Source of the DNA: Bryum argenteum
Taxonomy: Eukaryota; Streptophyta; Bryopsida; Bryales; Bryaceae
DNA: 64,000 nt
Reading direction: 5' to 3'
Assembly: GCA_037043015.1 (NCBI GenBank)
Contig: CM073322.1
Coordinates: 31,801,864 to 31,865,863 of the forward strand
Positions 10,963-21,787 of this stretch are shown piece by piece. Position 1 is the stretch's first letter. Each line of letters starts with the position of its first letter. The notes beneath the pieces are model-generated. The model did no database searches. It had not been told where the DNA came from and saw only the letters and a program-made list of their open reading frames with translations. The position numbers were made by a program, and so were the translations under genes.

Positions 10963-11187
10963 CCCTTAAAAGTCCCTTGGGGATAGTATGTATGCTGTCG
11001 TATAATTAGGATTTGCTACCAACAAGAAACTCTAAACTGGAATCGTAATAGCTCACTAGAACCGCATTAATTCAAATGTCAACTTCTTCTTTGAACTCAA
11101 ACCCATTAAAGGTGTGCATTCACTCCAAATACAACCAAAATACACCGTATTCTACTGGTCGCCACGGCACGCTCGAACCTTTAGGGG
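10963..11187. mobile_element. piggyBac-type MITE (225 bp)
   Basis: TTAA at 10959-10962 and 11188-11191 flank a segment beginning CCCTTAAAAG and ending CTTTAGGGG. The inverted ends are short (about 10 bp with mismatches). The interior has no coding capacity. Confidence 0.65.
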
Positions 11188-11191
11188 TTAA

Positions 11192-12312
11192 AGTGGAAAA
11201 AGTGTGGTTTTTTTAGCGAATCTCTTTCCATCAGTGGAAATTTGTGCAATTTCAGGTTTCCACCAAGTTGTCCACCAGTATCCCAAATCCACCGAATCCT
11301 AAAGGAATGAGTCACTTCAACCCAGTGAAAACTACACACACCGCCACTAATTTTGTTTTTGGGAATGAAAAATAAAAAAATAAAAAATAAAGAAAGAAAT
11401 GGTATTATCACGCAAATAAGGAACTTTTTTTGCAGGAATTAGGAGCACATCTCATCCACATTTTCAGCGTGTCATACTCTAGGAGGGTATGGATGCTAAT
11501 GCTTCAACAAATCAGCCCATTTTCCTGGGCCATGGTACAGTGCATGCAAAAGACTCTTCAGCCAATGCCGCCCACATGTACAGGTCTACTCCCTTCGTGT
11601 AACTAGGTATATGCTCCGCATAAAACTCAATACATGAAACACTTACCAATGCTCAATTGTAACCTGTAGTCAATAATAAATCATATTGAAAAGATTCTTG
11701 ATCTCACGGCAAGGAGCACGTGACAAGTAGCATTCACTACCTAAGTGTTAAGATTCGATACTTGGAAACTCATAAGTAACTTTCATTCGAGGCCCAAACC
11801 TAATAATCAGTGTTGGTTTCCATCTCAGTATCATGTATAAGCTTAGCTGCACGACAAAGGACCACTTATTTGATTACATGAAACATTAATACATCAGAAA
11901 AGGAGCAAAATAACCATTCTCAAGACTATTATCTTCGCATTTAAGTGCCAGATACAACGATCAGCAGTTGTCCAAACATCATTCATGGTAAGACAATATT
12001 TTACATCAAATGTCAATATTTTATAACCCAATGTGATTCACACATGTACACATGAAGCTGGGAGATAGCTCCAATCTCAATCTCATCACGATCGAGGAGC
12101 ATATGCTCGCTAAGATTACGAAGAAAAAGCAGAAACCTGCTTCAAAACTGGGGCCCAGAGACAGGCCTTGTTTTATAAACATATGATACATATGATGCTG
12201 ATCACTGCAACCGAGTCTTCCCGAAGATGCAACAGTTGTGAGGGAAGTATCTCCAACCCTAAGCTAAGCATGTTTGATAGTAAAATAAACAAGTTATGGA
12301 GCGGGAAAGAGG
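11192..12312. other. Downstream region of the AWPM-19-like gene
   Basis: Mixed-composition intergenic DNA. Its right part probably contains the 3' UTR of the minus-strand gene that ends at 12313. No further gene or repeat is recognised. Confidence 0.4.
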
Positions 12313-13239
12313 TTAGACGTGTGTGGGGTGAGCGGAGTTGGGCACATGACCCACAGGGATCTTCATGTCTGTGTGGTGCCCGTAGTCCACATGGCCTCCG
12401 TGGTTGTGGACGGGGACGTTGGGGTCGTGCCCGTGCGGGCGGTGTCCCATGCCGATTCCTCCTGTGCCTGCTCCCGTCCCCGAACCCATCCTTCCGAACC
12501 CCGCGTGTAGCGATAGCAAATACAACAGCTCGAATAACGCCAAGATGATCATCAACGCTTCCACCAATTTCTGCACCACACAACGCTCGTAACTCAACTC
12601 ACGATCGAACCCAAAGAATCACTCTGAAAAATGTGATAGTTTCTTGTTAAGATGTTCTCAGGTGAGCGTGACGAGTCTTTACCAGTCTTCTTGGCCGGTT
12701 GCCACCGGTGTGAATCTGCTTGCACGCAAGCCTGCAGTCACGGTCACAAGTGAGTATTGCGATATTTTCTTGTGCAGTACAAGAAACAGTCAACATGACA
12801 TAGTCGTCTCTGTACAGAGAACTGCAGTAACGTACCCCATGGCAAGAAGAACAAGAAGCCAAGCGATTAACGACGACGCGGCGGCGGCAGCGAGAGAGTC
12901 GCTTCTGAACAAGCGCATGTGGTGAATACCAGCGAGAACTGAGGCGAGTCCCACCATGCATGCGATCAGTGTGATCGGCAAGAAGAAGCTCTGCGTCACG
13001 TTATTGCCTGCAAACCCAAGCCCATTATCATGCTTATTTCCCGATCGATCGCCTCATGAACACCCACACAAGAAACACAGTGTCATGCACGTACCCACAG
13101 CTCCTTCGCCGCGATTAATGGCCGCGTCAAAATTCCTGTTGAGAGCCCATCCAGCGAAGCACGCTGCGATCAAGTACAAGCAGAAGTTGATGACCAAGAG
13201 CGGCGTGGCCAAGCCTCGTCCCAAACCAGCACCCGCCAT
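12313..13239 (-). CDS. AWPM-19-like (PM19) plasma membrane protein
   Basis: Four exons on the minus strand: 13239-13095, 13007-12836, 12731-12683 and 12570-12313, all with GT-AG introns and phases that add up to 207 aa. The protein has four predicted membrane segments: PLLVINFCLYLIAACFAGWAL in exon 1, two in exon 2 (ending DSLAAAAASSLIAWLLVLLAMG) and LMIILALFELLYLL in exon 4. The LACKQIHTGGNRPRRL block matches the family's 'LACKEIHIGGHR..RL'. AWPM-19 proteins are plant membrane proteins tied to ABA responses and desiccation or freezing tolerance. The C-terminus after residue about 145 is a Gly- and His-rich tail of about 60 residues containing repeated HGHD/NHGGH/GHH clusters. Family assignment is firm; exact splice sites are inferred from consensus. 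Confidence 0.88.
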
Positions 13240-14840
13240 GCTTGCTTGCTAGCTAGATAGCTTACGATCGATGGGGTAGTGGAATGCTCTCAACTGACAG
13301 AGTTCTGGAAGTGGGTAGAGCAGGTAGGGAGCTTAAAAGGGCAATGGAGTTAAAAGGAGCCCACAGCAGGATCGATGCGAGCGAGGGTCCGGTGGTGAGG
13401 GCGGGGTCGCCACGGCTGAGGAGTTGGCAGCTGGCGAGAGCGAGGGTGCGGAAAAGAGCGCCACCCTGCCGGTATGCCAGTGTGCCAGTGTGGGGTGCCA
13501 CGCAGCGACTGGCTCCTGCAGCTCTCGCGCGATGCAGGAGGCCCTGCGACACTTCACCCTCGCGCCGCGCGTCACCAGCCAGCTCCCGCGTGCGACGCAG
13601 TCTCCTCATCCCTGCCCCGGATTTCAGCTCTTGTACCCCGGTCCCCGACTCTTTCTTGTTTTGCACCTCATTACTTTCTTCACTTCTTTTTGGGATGCTC
13701 AATGGCCAACATCAAATCCAAGTCATCATATCTTCACATATCCTTATAACTTGTAGTCTATCTTCAAAACTATTATCATGTGTACTTCTAGCAACTTCTC
13801 CGCTTGTTTTTGTCATATTGGTACTCTGCTTACTATAATTAGTATATTCTTTCTCCTCTTGTCTTATTCATGATGTGTTCTTGGACTTATAACTCATTGC
13901 TAAGAGACTCTCACATCATATGTCATACCTACTCACATCTCCGTTTTTGAAATTGTGATAGCCACCATACGTACTTATAGCAACTATATCCACTTGTATT
14001 AGTATAATTGGTAATTTACTTACTATGATTGGTATGTTCTTTGTCTTTGTGACTTCAAATTTATCTTGTGCCTCACATCATATACAATTTTGTGATGTTT
14101 ACACACTTTCAGAGAGCTTGTAGTTCATTCTCGAAATATATATATGACAATCATTACATATGTACTTCTGGCAACTATGTCTTGTCGATTGGTACTCTAT
14201 TCACTACCATTAATTAGTCCTGTCATTCAGCCTTACTCATGGCTTTATGAAGTATGGACAAACAAAATACTACAAATCAACAATCTTCTTCTTTGATAAA
14301 AAGTCTTGGAAGATTACTTATAGTGAATATTTGTTACAATAGTAGAATGGAGATTATCTTGTGAACCTCACTCTTGTTGAATTGGTGATGTATTGAGCAT
14401 GTCATTTTGAGATGGAGTAAGATGATTGCTATTTTCTAGTGCTAGCCATCTCTTGCACACTCTTGCATAATCTTATCATGTAGGATACTCTCCAACATGT
14501 CTTGCAACCCTTTTTGTGAATTCTTGAAACACTTTGATTTATTTCCAATGTGGGAGGATGTTATCAAATGTATCATATTAAAGCTTTTGTGTTATAGACT
14601 CTGCAGGTGTATGTAAAATATCAATGTCAAAAATTTAAAACTCTATTTTTGGTGAATCATTTTCTTTTATTCTTTGAATCTCACAAAACATCAACCCAAA
14701 AAAATATTTTATTTTTCTCATCCTTTGTATCACAAAAATGTATACTATGTAGGTAAAATTCCCCTCATTCGGACTCTAGAGTATTTCCACACTTTTCACT
14801 CATTCATATTCAAGACTAAGAAATTAGACTTATATATTAA
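13240..14840. other. Promoter side of the AWPM-19 gene and AT-rich DNA
   Basis: 13240-13640 is GC-rich and is the likely promoter and 5' UTR of the minus-strand gene; a CGCGTGCG motif lies near 13587. Open frames across it run on both strands and look like composition effects. From 13640 the DNA becomes AT-rich and contains three degenerate tandem units described separately. Confidence 0.4.
13742..14240. repeat. Degenerate tandem repeat, about 190-bp period
   Basis: The block GTACTT-TA/TG-GCAAC followed about 25 bp later by TTGGTA(C/A)T recurs at 13782, 13971 and 14162, spacings of 189 and 191 bp. Sequence between the anchors is also similar (ATTAGTATATTCTTT versus ATTGGTATGTTCTTT). Three diverged units are visible. 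Confidence 0.55.
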
Positions 14841-15096
14841 CCCCTACAATCCTTAAAACCCAAAATGGTTTTCGGTTGTTCTAACAGGAACAAAACTCAG
14901 CCAACTTTGACCATTATATTCTCACAAATGATTAAGAATCAACTGTCCAAATTTGATTTGCGAGTAGAAGGTCAAGTTAATTTTGAGACTTTGCGGGTGG
15001 ATCTTCTATATAATTCTTAGATTAACTTTTATCAATCCTGGAGTGGAAGGTCATTTTTGAGAATTTATGCAATTTTGCATCAAGGATTATTAGGGG
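14841..15096. mobile_element. piggyBac-type MITE (256 bp)
   Basis: TTAA flanks both ends (14837-14840 and 15097-15100). Left end CCCCTACAATCCTTAA; right end, reverse-complemented, CCCCTAATAATCCTTG. The interior is AT-rich with no open frame. Confidence 0.75.
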
Positions 15097-15100
15097 TTAA

Positions 15101-15990
15101 ATCAAAATTTGTTCAAACATAGTCAAGTAGGGTATTATAACAAAAACATAGTAATTTAGAGACCCATTTTGATATGAAATCTCATCATGTCTTTCTCACT
15201 AGCAACTATACTATAATAAAGTAAAGCACCTATTATCATCAAGTTCTACCACCTAGAGCTGCTATCACACCTCCTATTTGGTTAGGCATTGTCGAAACAA
15301 ACTTCCTAGTAATTCTTAAGGTACATCCCCCTTTGTCAAATTAGCAACTGTTCACAATTTGTTTTTCTTTTGCAGTCTATTTCTTTGAATTAATTTGCTT
15401 CCTCATGTTCTCTATGGAATTGATGTCAAGAGAACTTGGTGGCCATTAAATGATGTTTTGTACACTATTAGGCACACAAGTTCCAACATACACAAAATAC
15501 ACAATCTCACAAACTTTAATCAAATTTTAAAACTATACATGTACAATATCTTTGACAATTCTTTTTTCACTGATTTTCTAGAACATGTTTACAATCAACA
15601 TACTCTCCAAGCAAGTACTCCCGCTTGCATACTCTCAACTTCAAAACTCATATTCTAGACCATATACAATCACATATTTAAAAATAGCCTTTTTGCATCA
15701 AAATTGAGATAGATGGTTATCAAGTAAGCCGCACATTAATGGAAAAAGAATCTTAGATTCTATAGTCAGTCAAAAGAAGATCATTGAACTGACTTCTCAC
15801 AAACAAAAACAAAATCATCACAAAATCTTGAGCAACTTGCTAAATTCTCAATTCAAAAGTAGACAATGCAAGAGTTTGGAGAGAGGTTGCAACCCGGGAT
15901 TGCAAGGCATGTTGAAGGGTACCGTGCAAGGCTTCTCCTAATGATTTTCCTCCGATATCCATCATCTTTCCTTCCTTGTACTGCGCACAA
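15101..15990. other. AT-rich intergenic DNA
   Basis: No gene, RNA or element boundary is recognised. Confidence 0.4.
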
Positions 15991-16078
15991 GGCCATGATA
16001 TGGGTACCACTAGGCCATGATATGGGTACCACTAGGCCATGATATGGGTACCACTAGGCCATGATATGGGTACCACTA
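15991..16078. repeat. Four exact tandem copies of a 22-bp unit
   Basis: The unit GGCCATGATATGGGTACCAC-TA is repeated four times without change, 15991 to 16078. The unit is also the left inverted end of a small element (see 16057-16279). Confidence 0.9.
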
Positions 16079-16279
16079 AAACGCGTCTCATTATGTGTGA
16101 CCTATGTGTAATTCATTATATACGTGCCAGAGATTCCTTTTTTTAACCCCATGTATACAACTATAGCCATGTCACCTATAATACCATCTAGTTCAAATAT
16201 TTTTTCAATATTTTCTTTTTATCAAAAAAGTAGTTTTAAAAAATCACACTATTTTTGGAGGGGGTACCCATATCATGCC
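16057..16279. mobile_element. Small inverted-repeat element with amplified left end
   Basis: GGCCATGATATGGGTACC at 16057-16074 is matched in inverted orientation by GGTACCCATATCATGCCC at 16262-16279, enclosing about 190 bp of AT-rich DNA. No target duplication could be assigned because the left end is tandemly amplified. Confidence 0.5.
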
Positions 16280-16885
16280 CTCACCCTTGCCATGAATTTC
16301 GGTGCTTGGCTCGAAATTTAACAAGATTGAAGTCCGTATTTGAACTCGGAGAGAAGCCGATCCGAAAACAAGAAAGATCTTTAGAGCATGGGCATCGGGA
16401 TACTGCCCTAATATTGACCCGAGTTGGTAATCATGATAAGTTGTTGTCATGAGCATATGCATACTTACCCGCCCTTGACTATGCATAGTACTAATTTCAT
16501 TCACACACGCATAACATCCTATCATCATGGTTCCTCGTCGGCAATCCGAGTACGGCAGACAGTTGCAGGGGAGCGACCGTGCTGTGTCATGTGGCTGCTG
16601 CTTCTCATGATTGATGGGCTCATTTCAAGTGACACAAAAAGCCGTACGCAATCCACACTTCCGTTGCTCGCGTATCTTTGGCGAGAATTCAAAATAGTAC
16701 TACCTCCGCCTCAAAGTTAGTGTTTCCTAGTCTAAATCTATCCATGTAGGTCCGTTTGAAACCAACCAGGAAACACTTATTAATCCTTAAAGGTGTGAGT
16801 GTGCCGTTGCGGTCAATATGTCGTGTTTTCTTTTGCATATTTGTAGGTCTTCTGGTGTGTACCTTGGGAGTCTACTCTAATTTAA
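16280..16885. other. Intergenic DNA with moderate GC
   Basis: Short open frames occur on both strands but none resembles a known protein or shows splice-bounded exons. Confidence 0.35.
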
Positions 16886-17492
16886 CCCCTAAATGGTTTG
16901 ACTCATTTGTAGTAAAATGAACACATCCTCAAAAGCATTGTCATAGGTGGAGGTAAAAGTGTGTTATCCAAATCTCAACCGTACAATCTTGTCGTAGACA
17001 TATTGAACATCATGTGGGTCAAATTTTGAGTCATGAGGCTTCATAGATTGCGAGATCATAATGTATTAATACTCAAAAATGATCACATAATTTCATCATT
17101 TTCACTTTAAAGTGAAAATGCTACCATTAGACTTATTGCAATGAAAAAGTCACCAATTAGAATGTTGTTCACCTTCATCTCAGTAGCATCCTTGAACAAA
17201 AAAAAACCATGAGAAAAATTTCTTTGTGCAAATTATGGCCCTGCAATGGTGAAAACTGCCCTAAATTTTACAAAGGAAAAAATGTCTAAAACTAGGCTGC
17301 TGTCACTGAAATGCATGCCATTAATTCATACTTCATTGTATGGGTCTGAGATTTTTATTACATAAACTAGACTTGATTTGGGACCCAACCCAAGTGATTT
17401 CGTCCAAAACGGAGTCCGGATGAAGAAGTTATGGCTCTCCAAAGTTGGTGTCATCCAAAATGTCGTTTTTCGACATTCGGCCCGCTTAAGGG
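16886..17492. mobile_element. piggyBac-type element, family B (607 bp)
   Basis: TTAA at 16882-16885 and 17493-17496. Left end CCCCTAAATGG; right end, reverse-complemented, CCCTTAAGCGGGCC. It carries GTCGTTTTTCGACATTC near its right end, the same motif as in the 427-bp family, here in the opposite position relative to the ends. Interior blocks around 17030-17120 are shared with the diverged copy at 31276-32088. Confidence 0.75.
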
Positions 17493-17496
17493 TTAA

Positions 17497-18085
17497 GGAA
17501 GTTCGTATTTAAACAAAGAGATTTATGTTGATACATTGCTCGTCCCATTCTCTGATGTACTTTGTGATCTACAAGGATTTTAGTGTGGAATGATGTACGG
17601 CATGTGGAAATACGTTTGAGATGGTAGACGTGAATTGCATTCAATTGGCTTGGAGAATTTATCCGCAATATTTTGGAGGCATGAACATCATATATACCCT
17701 TCTAAGCACCGTTGGGATTGAATCGTGGTGTCATGGGCATTTTTTTTTAGAATGTCAAGAGCCTTCGGCTTATGTAACCTCATTGTCTTGTGGTTCATTT
17801 TGTGCATTATCACCAAACCCCCGGGAATAATCACTTCCTACAAAAATTCTTTGGATATGGTGCACAAAAATTGTCACATCCATACAGTTGGGCTCTCTAA
17901 AGATGTCTATGATTATCCCGCTAAATTTAAAGCGCTGAACATATGCATGGTCTATGGTCAGTTCTCTACACCTCCCAAGGGACATTCAAGAGTTAAACTA
18001 TAGTCATTTAGTTGCTCTTTTGAGCTAAATATTTTTTTGGTGCTTGTTGAGAAGATGTTGATCATATGAAGCAACCTCAATTTTG
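17497..18085. other. Intergenic DNA
   Basis: Open frames up to about 90 codons exist but none is recognised; no repeat boundary is seen. Confidence 0.35.
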
Positions 18086-18089
18086 TTAA

Positions 18090-18490
18090 CCCCTAGACGT
18101 CCCTAGTGTAGAAAACAACATTTTGGATGAAGGGCATAAATTTTGAAGAGCCATAATTTCTTCATCCTGATTCTGTTTTTGACAAAATCAATAGGGTTGA
18201 GTCACAATCAAGTCTAGTTTGTGTGAAGAAAATTGCAATCATTCACAGTATTCTATGAATAAATGGCATGAACTTTAGTGAAGGCAACTTATGTTTTTGG
18301 GTTTTCAAACATTGGCATGTTTTACCATTGCAAGCCATTTATATGAAATCAAAAATAGTTTTTCACGATTTTTTTTACATAGGGGTGAATTCTAGATGAA
18401 TCCCATCAAATTTTTTATTGGAAGTTTTTGATTCAGATAAATATGGTATTGGATTTGCTACAATGTTTCTGCAATAAAACAAGCGAAAAA
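18090..18490. mobile_element. Solo end of a family-B TTAA element
   Basis: After TTAA at 18086-18089 the sequence CCCCTAGACGTCCC is followed by AACATTTTGGATGAAGGGC. That is the reverse complement of the right-end region of the 31276-32088 element. No matching opposite end was found, so this is a truncated copy; the right limit is approximate. Confidence 0.5.
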
Positions 18491-19200
18491 ATTGATGATT
18501 TTTGAGAAGCCATATTTCCTTAATCCACCGTTAGATTTTTAATTTATTTTTTGGGATGGATTCTTACTATAGTCTAGTTTTACTAGTAGGAACCTTGACC
18601 CAATCGAAGAAATATTGAGATAGGACAAGATTTTGTGAGTGACATTATGATCTCGGGCATCGTCGATCAGATCGGGGCGCACGAGGTGTCCTTGGAAGCC
18701 GGTATTTTTGTAAAGGTGTGGGCAACAACTGGATCACGAATTAGACATTTGAATTCCAAGATAACGAATTTCAAAGTATTCATGACCTCAAAAGTACCAA
18801 AAATTAATCGTATAACCGTGGCTACACCGCGAACACATACTAGTATAATTTTAATATTGAAATGAAAAGATTGAGGCTTTCGAGACATTGAGTAGGTCCT
18901 CCTAGCCATAGAAAGCCCTATTAACAGGCTGGATTCTATGGCACACCATTACGGGCTTCACAAGTGGCATACAAATGCTGGTGCAAGGAGTTGGTAGCCC
19001 TGAGAAGATCAACATTGATATTAATTAATTCAGTACTGCAGCTGATTCTCTAGGCAGTTCTCTGCCATGGTTTAGATGTATTCTTCCTAAATACATTGAT
19101 TGATAATATTTTTAAAAAATTAAGAAAAGAAAAGAGGTTTAAATTATAATAAAAAATAGTAATGGACTGATTTGTGGTGGTTTGAATCATGTCATTTATG
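18491..19200. other. Intergenic DNA
   Basis: No gene recognised. A short GC-rich patch lies at 18655-18700. Confidence 0.35.
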
Positions 19201-19203
19201 AAG

Positions 19204-19321
19204 AAAAGTTGAAGGAAAAGTTGAGGGAAAAGTTGAAAGAAAAGTTGAGGGAAAAGTTGAAAGAAAAGTTGAAAGAAAAGTTGAGGGAAAAGTTGAAAGA
19301 AAAGTTGAAGGGAATGTTGAA
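19204..19321. repeat. 12-bp minisatellite
   Basis: About nine or ten copies of AAAGTTGA-AAGA/GGGA in tandem. In one frame they read as KLKE/KLRE repeats, but no larger gene contains this frame, so it is probably a simple minisatellite. Confidence 0.85.
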
Positions 19322-19512
19322 AGCTACACAGTTAGCCTCTAAATGTTGGAGGGGAACTTTTACCAAAAGTAGAGTACTCGGAAGAATGTATTGCACTTGA
19401 AAGCAAGCACATAACAAATAGGTGGTGAAAGTTCATTCAATAACTAAGTTTAGAGTCTTGATCTTAATGTGATTTTTTAGGTGTGGGAAGTTAAGATATT
19501 TAAGAGAGATTA

Positions 19513-20339
19513 AGGCCCGTTCGCACTTGGCCTTTGCAAAGAGCGTGGCTAAAAATTTAACACCCCCACAATTTGGGGAGGAATACCTTCTTTTGAGGAA
19601 AGGTGTCATCAATGAGGCTCGTAAAGGTGTAATCAATAGTGAGGGGATTATGTAATGGCCCCTCAAGTGGGACAATACATAAGAGCATCTCCAACGGATA
19701 CTCTGGGAAATGGCTCTGCCATAGCCTCCCTCGGAGCTCGTGGAAAGTGGCAAAGGCCTTATTTTTCGGGCCAGTGGCACCACACCCACCGGTGGCTCTG
19801 AAACCCGCCTTATTCTGTCAGGGCAACTTCGCAGGAGTTTACCTTCGCAGCAGCCATCCTTCGGTCCTTCCCGAAAAGGAGCAAAACACAGGAATATTCG
19901 CTTTGACCAGCTCTGGCCGGCTCTGTACAGAGCTCTCTATATCCTACAATTTGGCCGTGCCCTGGGCGTCCTTGGCCGAGCCCGACTTCCACGCTACCGT
20001 TACAGAGTTGACGGTGCGATTCTATTTTCTGGGTTTGCCGGTAGGTTACTGTTTTCCTCGCCTCCCAGAGTCTCCGGTGAAGAAGTTCTAAGACCACTCT
20101 TAAGTGGGGAAAATTTGAGAATCTTTCCAATATTGGTGCTCCCTTAAGTATTGCCTACTATTGCTCAAATCTCTTTTGTCCTCCTAAATGTTTGCTAATA
20201 CCCTACTCTTTAAAGTGTGTCATGTGGACATCCATGTAGGATTGGTAATTACTAATGAATGTAGGCGCGAACACATACTTTTTAATAGAGTTAAGACCCC
20301 CTCCTAAGACCTCCTCTAAGGCCAAGTGCAAACAGGCCT
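19513..20339. mobile_element. PIF/Harbinger-type MITE (outer)
   Basis: Left end AGGCCCGTTCGCACTTGG and right end, reverse-complemented, AGGCCTGTTTGCACTTGG are inverted repeats of about 22 bp. TTA flanks both ends (19510-19512 and 20340-20342). Length is 827 bp including the nested element at 19683-20088. Confidence 0.75.
19683..20088. mobile_element. MITE nested in the 19.5-20.3 kb element
   Basis: The left end GAGCATCTCCAACGGATACT is a very common plant MITE terminus; the right end, reverse-complemented, reads GAACTTCTTCACCGGAGACT. TAA flanks both ends (19680-19682 and 20089-20091). The interior is GC-rich and supports open frames on both strands, which are probably not genes. Confidence 0.75.
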
Positions 20340-20342
20340 TTA

Positions 20343-20712
20343 GTGACTCACTTGCTTCAAAATAGGAATCCACGTAGTAAGGCAATTCTATTTAATGGTT
20401 CAATTAGTACGTACAAAAATTTTCTGATTTGGATTTAGTGACGGGAATCGGTGAAAGTGACTAGCTTTGCAGAGATTTGTGTTGCAACATGGTCTTCTAG
20501 ACTTGGCGGGCTTGAGTGATTGATGTAAGGATAACACATGCCTAGTTGATTATTCAGGAAATTCTCTTGGTTTGATAGTGGTTGTTCGTTTGAGTTTTTT
20601 TGAGAAAGTTTGTTGGAAAATTTGCCACATGCTGTAAGGATTGTGAGATATAGATAGCAACATGACACATTCGTATTATTTGACTATATTTGAGTAATCT
20701 TTGATTCTTGGA
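20343..20712. other. Intergenic DNA
   Basis: No feature recognised. The segment may include the 5' end of the Tc1-like element that follows. Confidence 0.3.
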
Positions 20713-21656
20713 ATGCGTAGAGGAGGTAGTCCTTTGAGTGAGACTTCAGCTAAAGTTGGAAGAGCGAAGAACACCGTACCGAAGGTCATTGAGAGATATT
20801 GTGAACGTGGAGAGGTGAAGATTGCACGGAAGTCAGGAATGCCAAAGAATTTGAATTAGAATAGTAAAAGAATACTTATGCGTGAGTTGATCAGGGATCG
20901 TAGATCACCTTTGTCCAAAATTGCGGAAAATCTAAACCTTCCAATCCTTTTTACAACTATAACACTTTGTAAATATGTGTATGACCTTAGCATGATGTGT
21001 TGTGTAGCTACCAGGAAACCGTTTTTAAGCCCAAAGCATGTGGATGACCCTAGTACAAACTGATGTGTAGCTACCAAGATTTTTTTTTAAGCCCAAAGCA
21101 CATAAGAGATAGATATGAGCTTGCCAATAGGCACCTACATTGAACAAGTCGAGTCATGTAGACAAACGAATCATCATTTGAGATTGAAAGCATTCCTGTT
21201 AAATACTAGTGTAGCGAAAGTCATACGAACGATACCATTGGGATTGCATAGCAGCCACATTCAAGTCAAGAAGGACATGTAAGTCTATAATGGTATGGGG
21301 AGCTTTCATTGCCTCTTCTAAATGCTATTTGGTGTCAAATTCTCATGATGAACGCAAAGCTGTCAATTTTTTAGGTGTTGTGATTGAATCGACATTGGAG
21401 CTTTATTATTATTACCATGAGAACTATGAGCAATTTCTTTTTATGGAATATAGTGCACAATAGTTACGTTGTAGCTAGGTGGAGGGAGGAAATTGGGTTG
21501 AAGAAGCTTAAATGGCCAGCAAAGTCATGTGATCTCAACCCTATAGAGAACACGTTGAAGGTTTGTAAAGATGAGGATCAAAAAATGTTCCTACCAAAGA
21601 AAAAGGAAAAAATGTGGGAGTATGTCAATGTAGCTTGGGAAGCTATACCTTAAGAA
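20713..21656 (+). pseudogene. Tc1-like (DD34E-type) transposase relic
   Basis: With frame shifts allowed, the plus strand reads MRRGGSPLSETSAKVGRAKN, then TVPKVIERYCERGEV (a helix-turn-helix typical of Tc1 transposases) and RELIRDRRSPLSKIAENLN. After a decayed middle (NESSFEIE near 21170, VSLWYG near 21280, YEQFLFMEYSA near 21430) it reads LKKLKWPAKSCDLNPIEN (about 21500-21550). This last block is diagnostic for the Tc1 C-terminal catalytic region. The catalytic Glu in NPIEN is kept but the Asp positions are altered, and stops interrupt the frame. It differs from the relic at 8540-9905, so at least two Tc1-like lineages existed. Confidence 0.8.
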
Positions 21657-21787
21657 ATTCTAAGTAATTTTTTTTGATCGATGCAAAGTCGAATAGAGGC
21701 ACTGGTGGAAGCTCAAGGTTAATATAAAACCAAATGGTAGAGATTTTCATTTCTTTGTGTAACTTGTGCAATGAAGAAGATGATTAA

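Noticed and set aside
13284-13838. Long overlapping open frames on both strands upstream of the PM19-like gene
   Set aside because: They occur in several frames at once in GC-rich promoter DNA and have no recognisable domain or splice support.
16882-16895. CCCTAAA-like motifs resembling plant telomere repeats
   Set aside because: Single motifs that are part of the TTAA-element ends (CCCCTAAA); no tandem telomeric array exists here. The same applies to 41212-41225.
19182-19400. A KEKLREKLKE coiled-coil protein
   Set aside because: The frame is just the translation of a 12-bp minisatellite, with no supporting gene structure.
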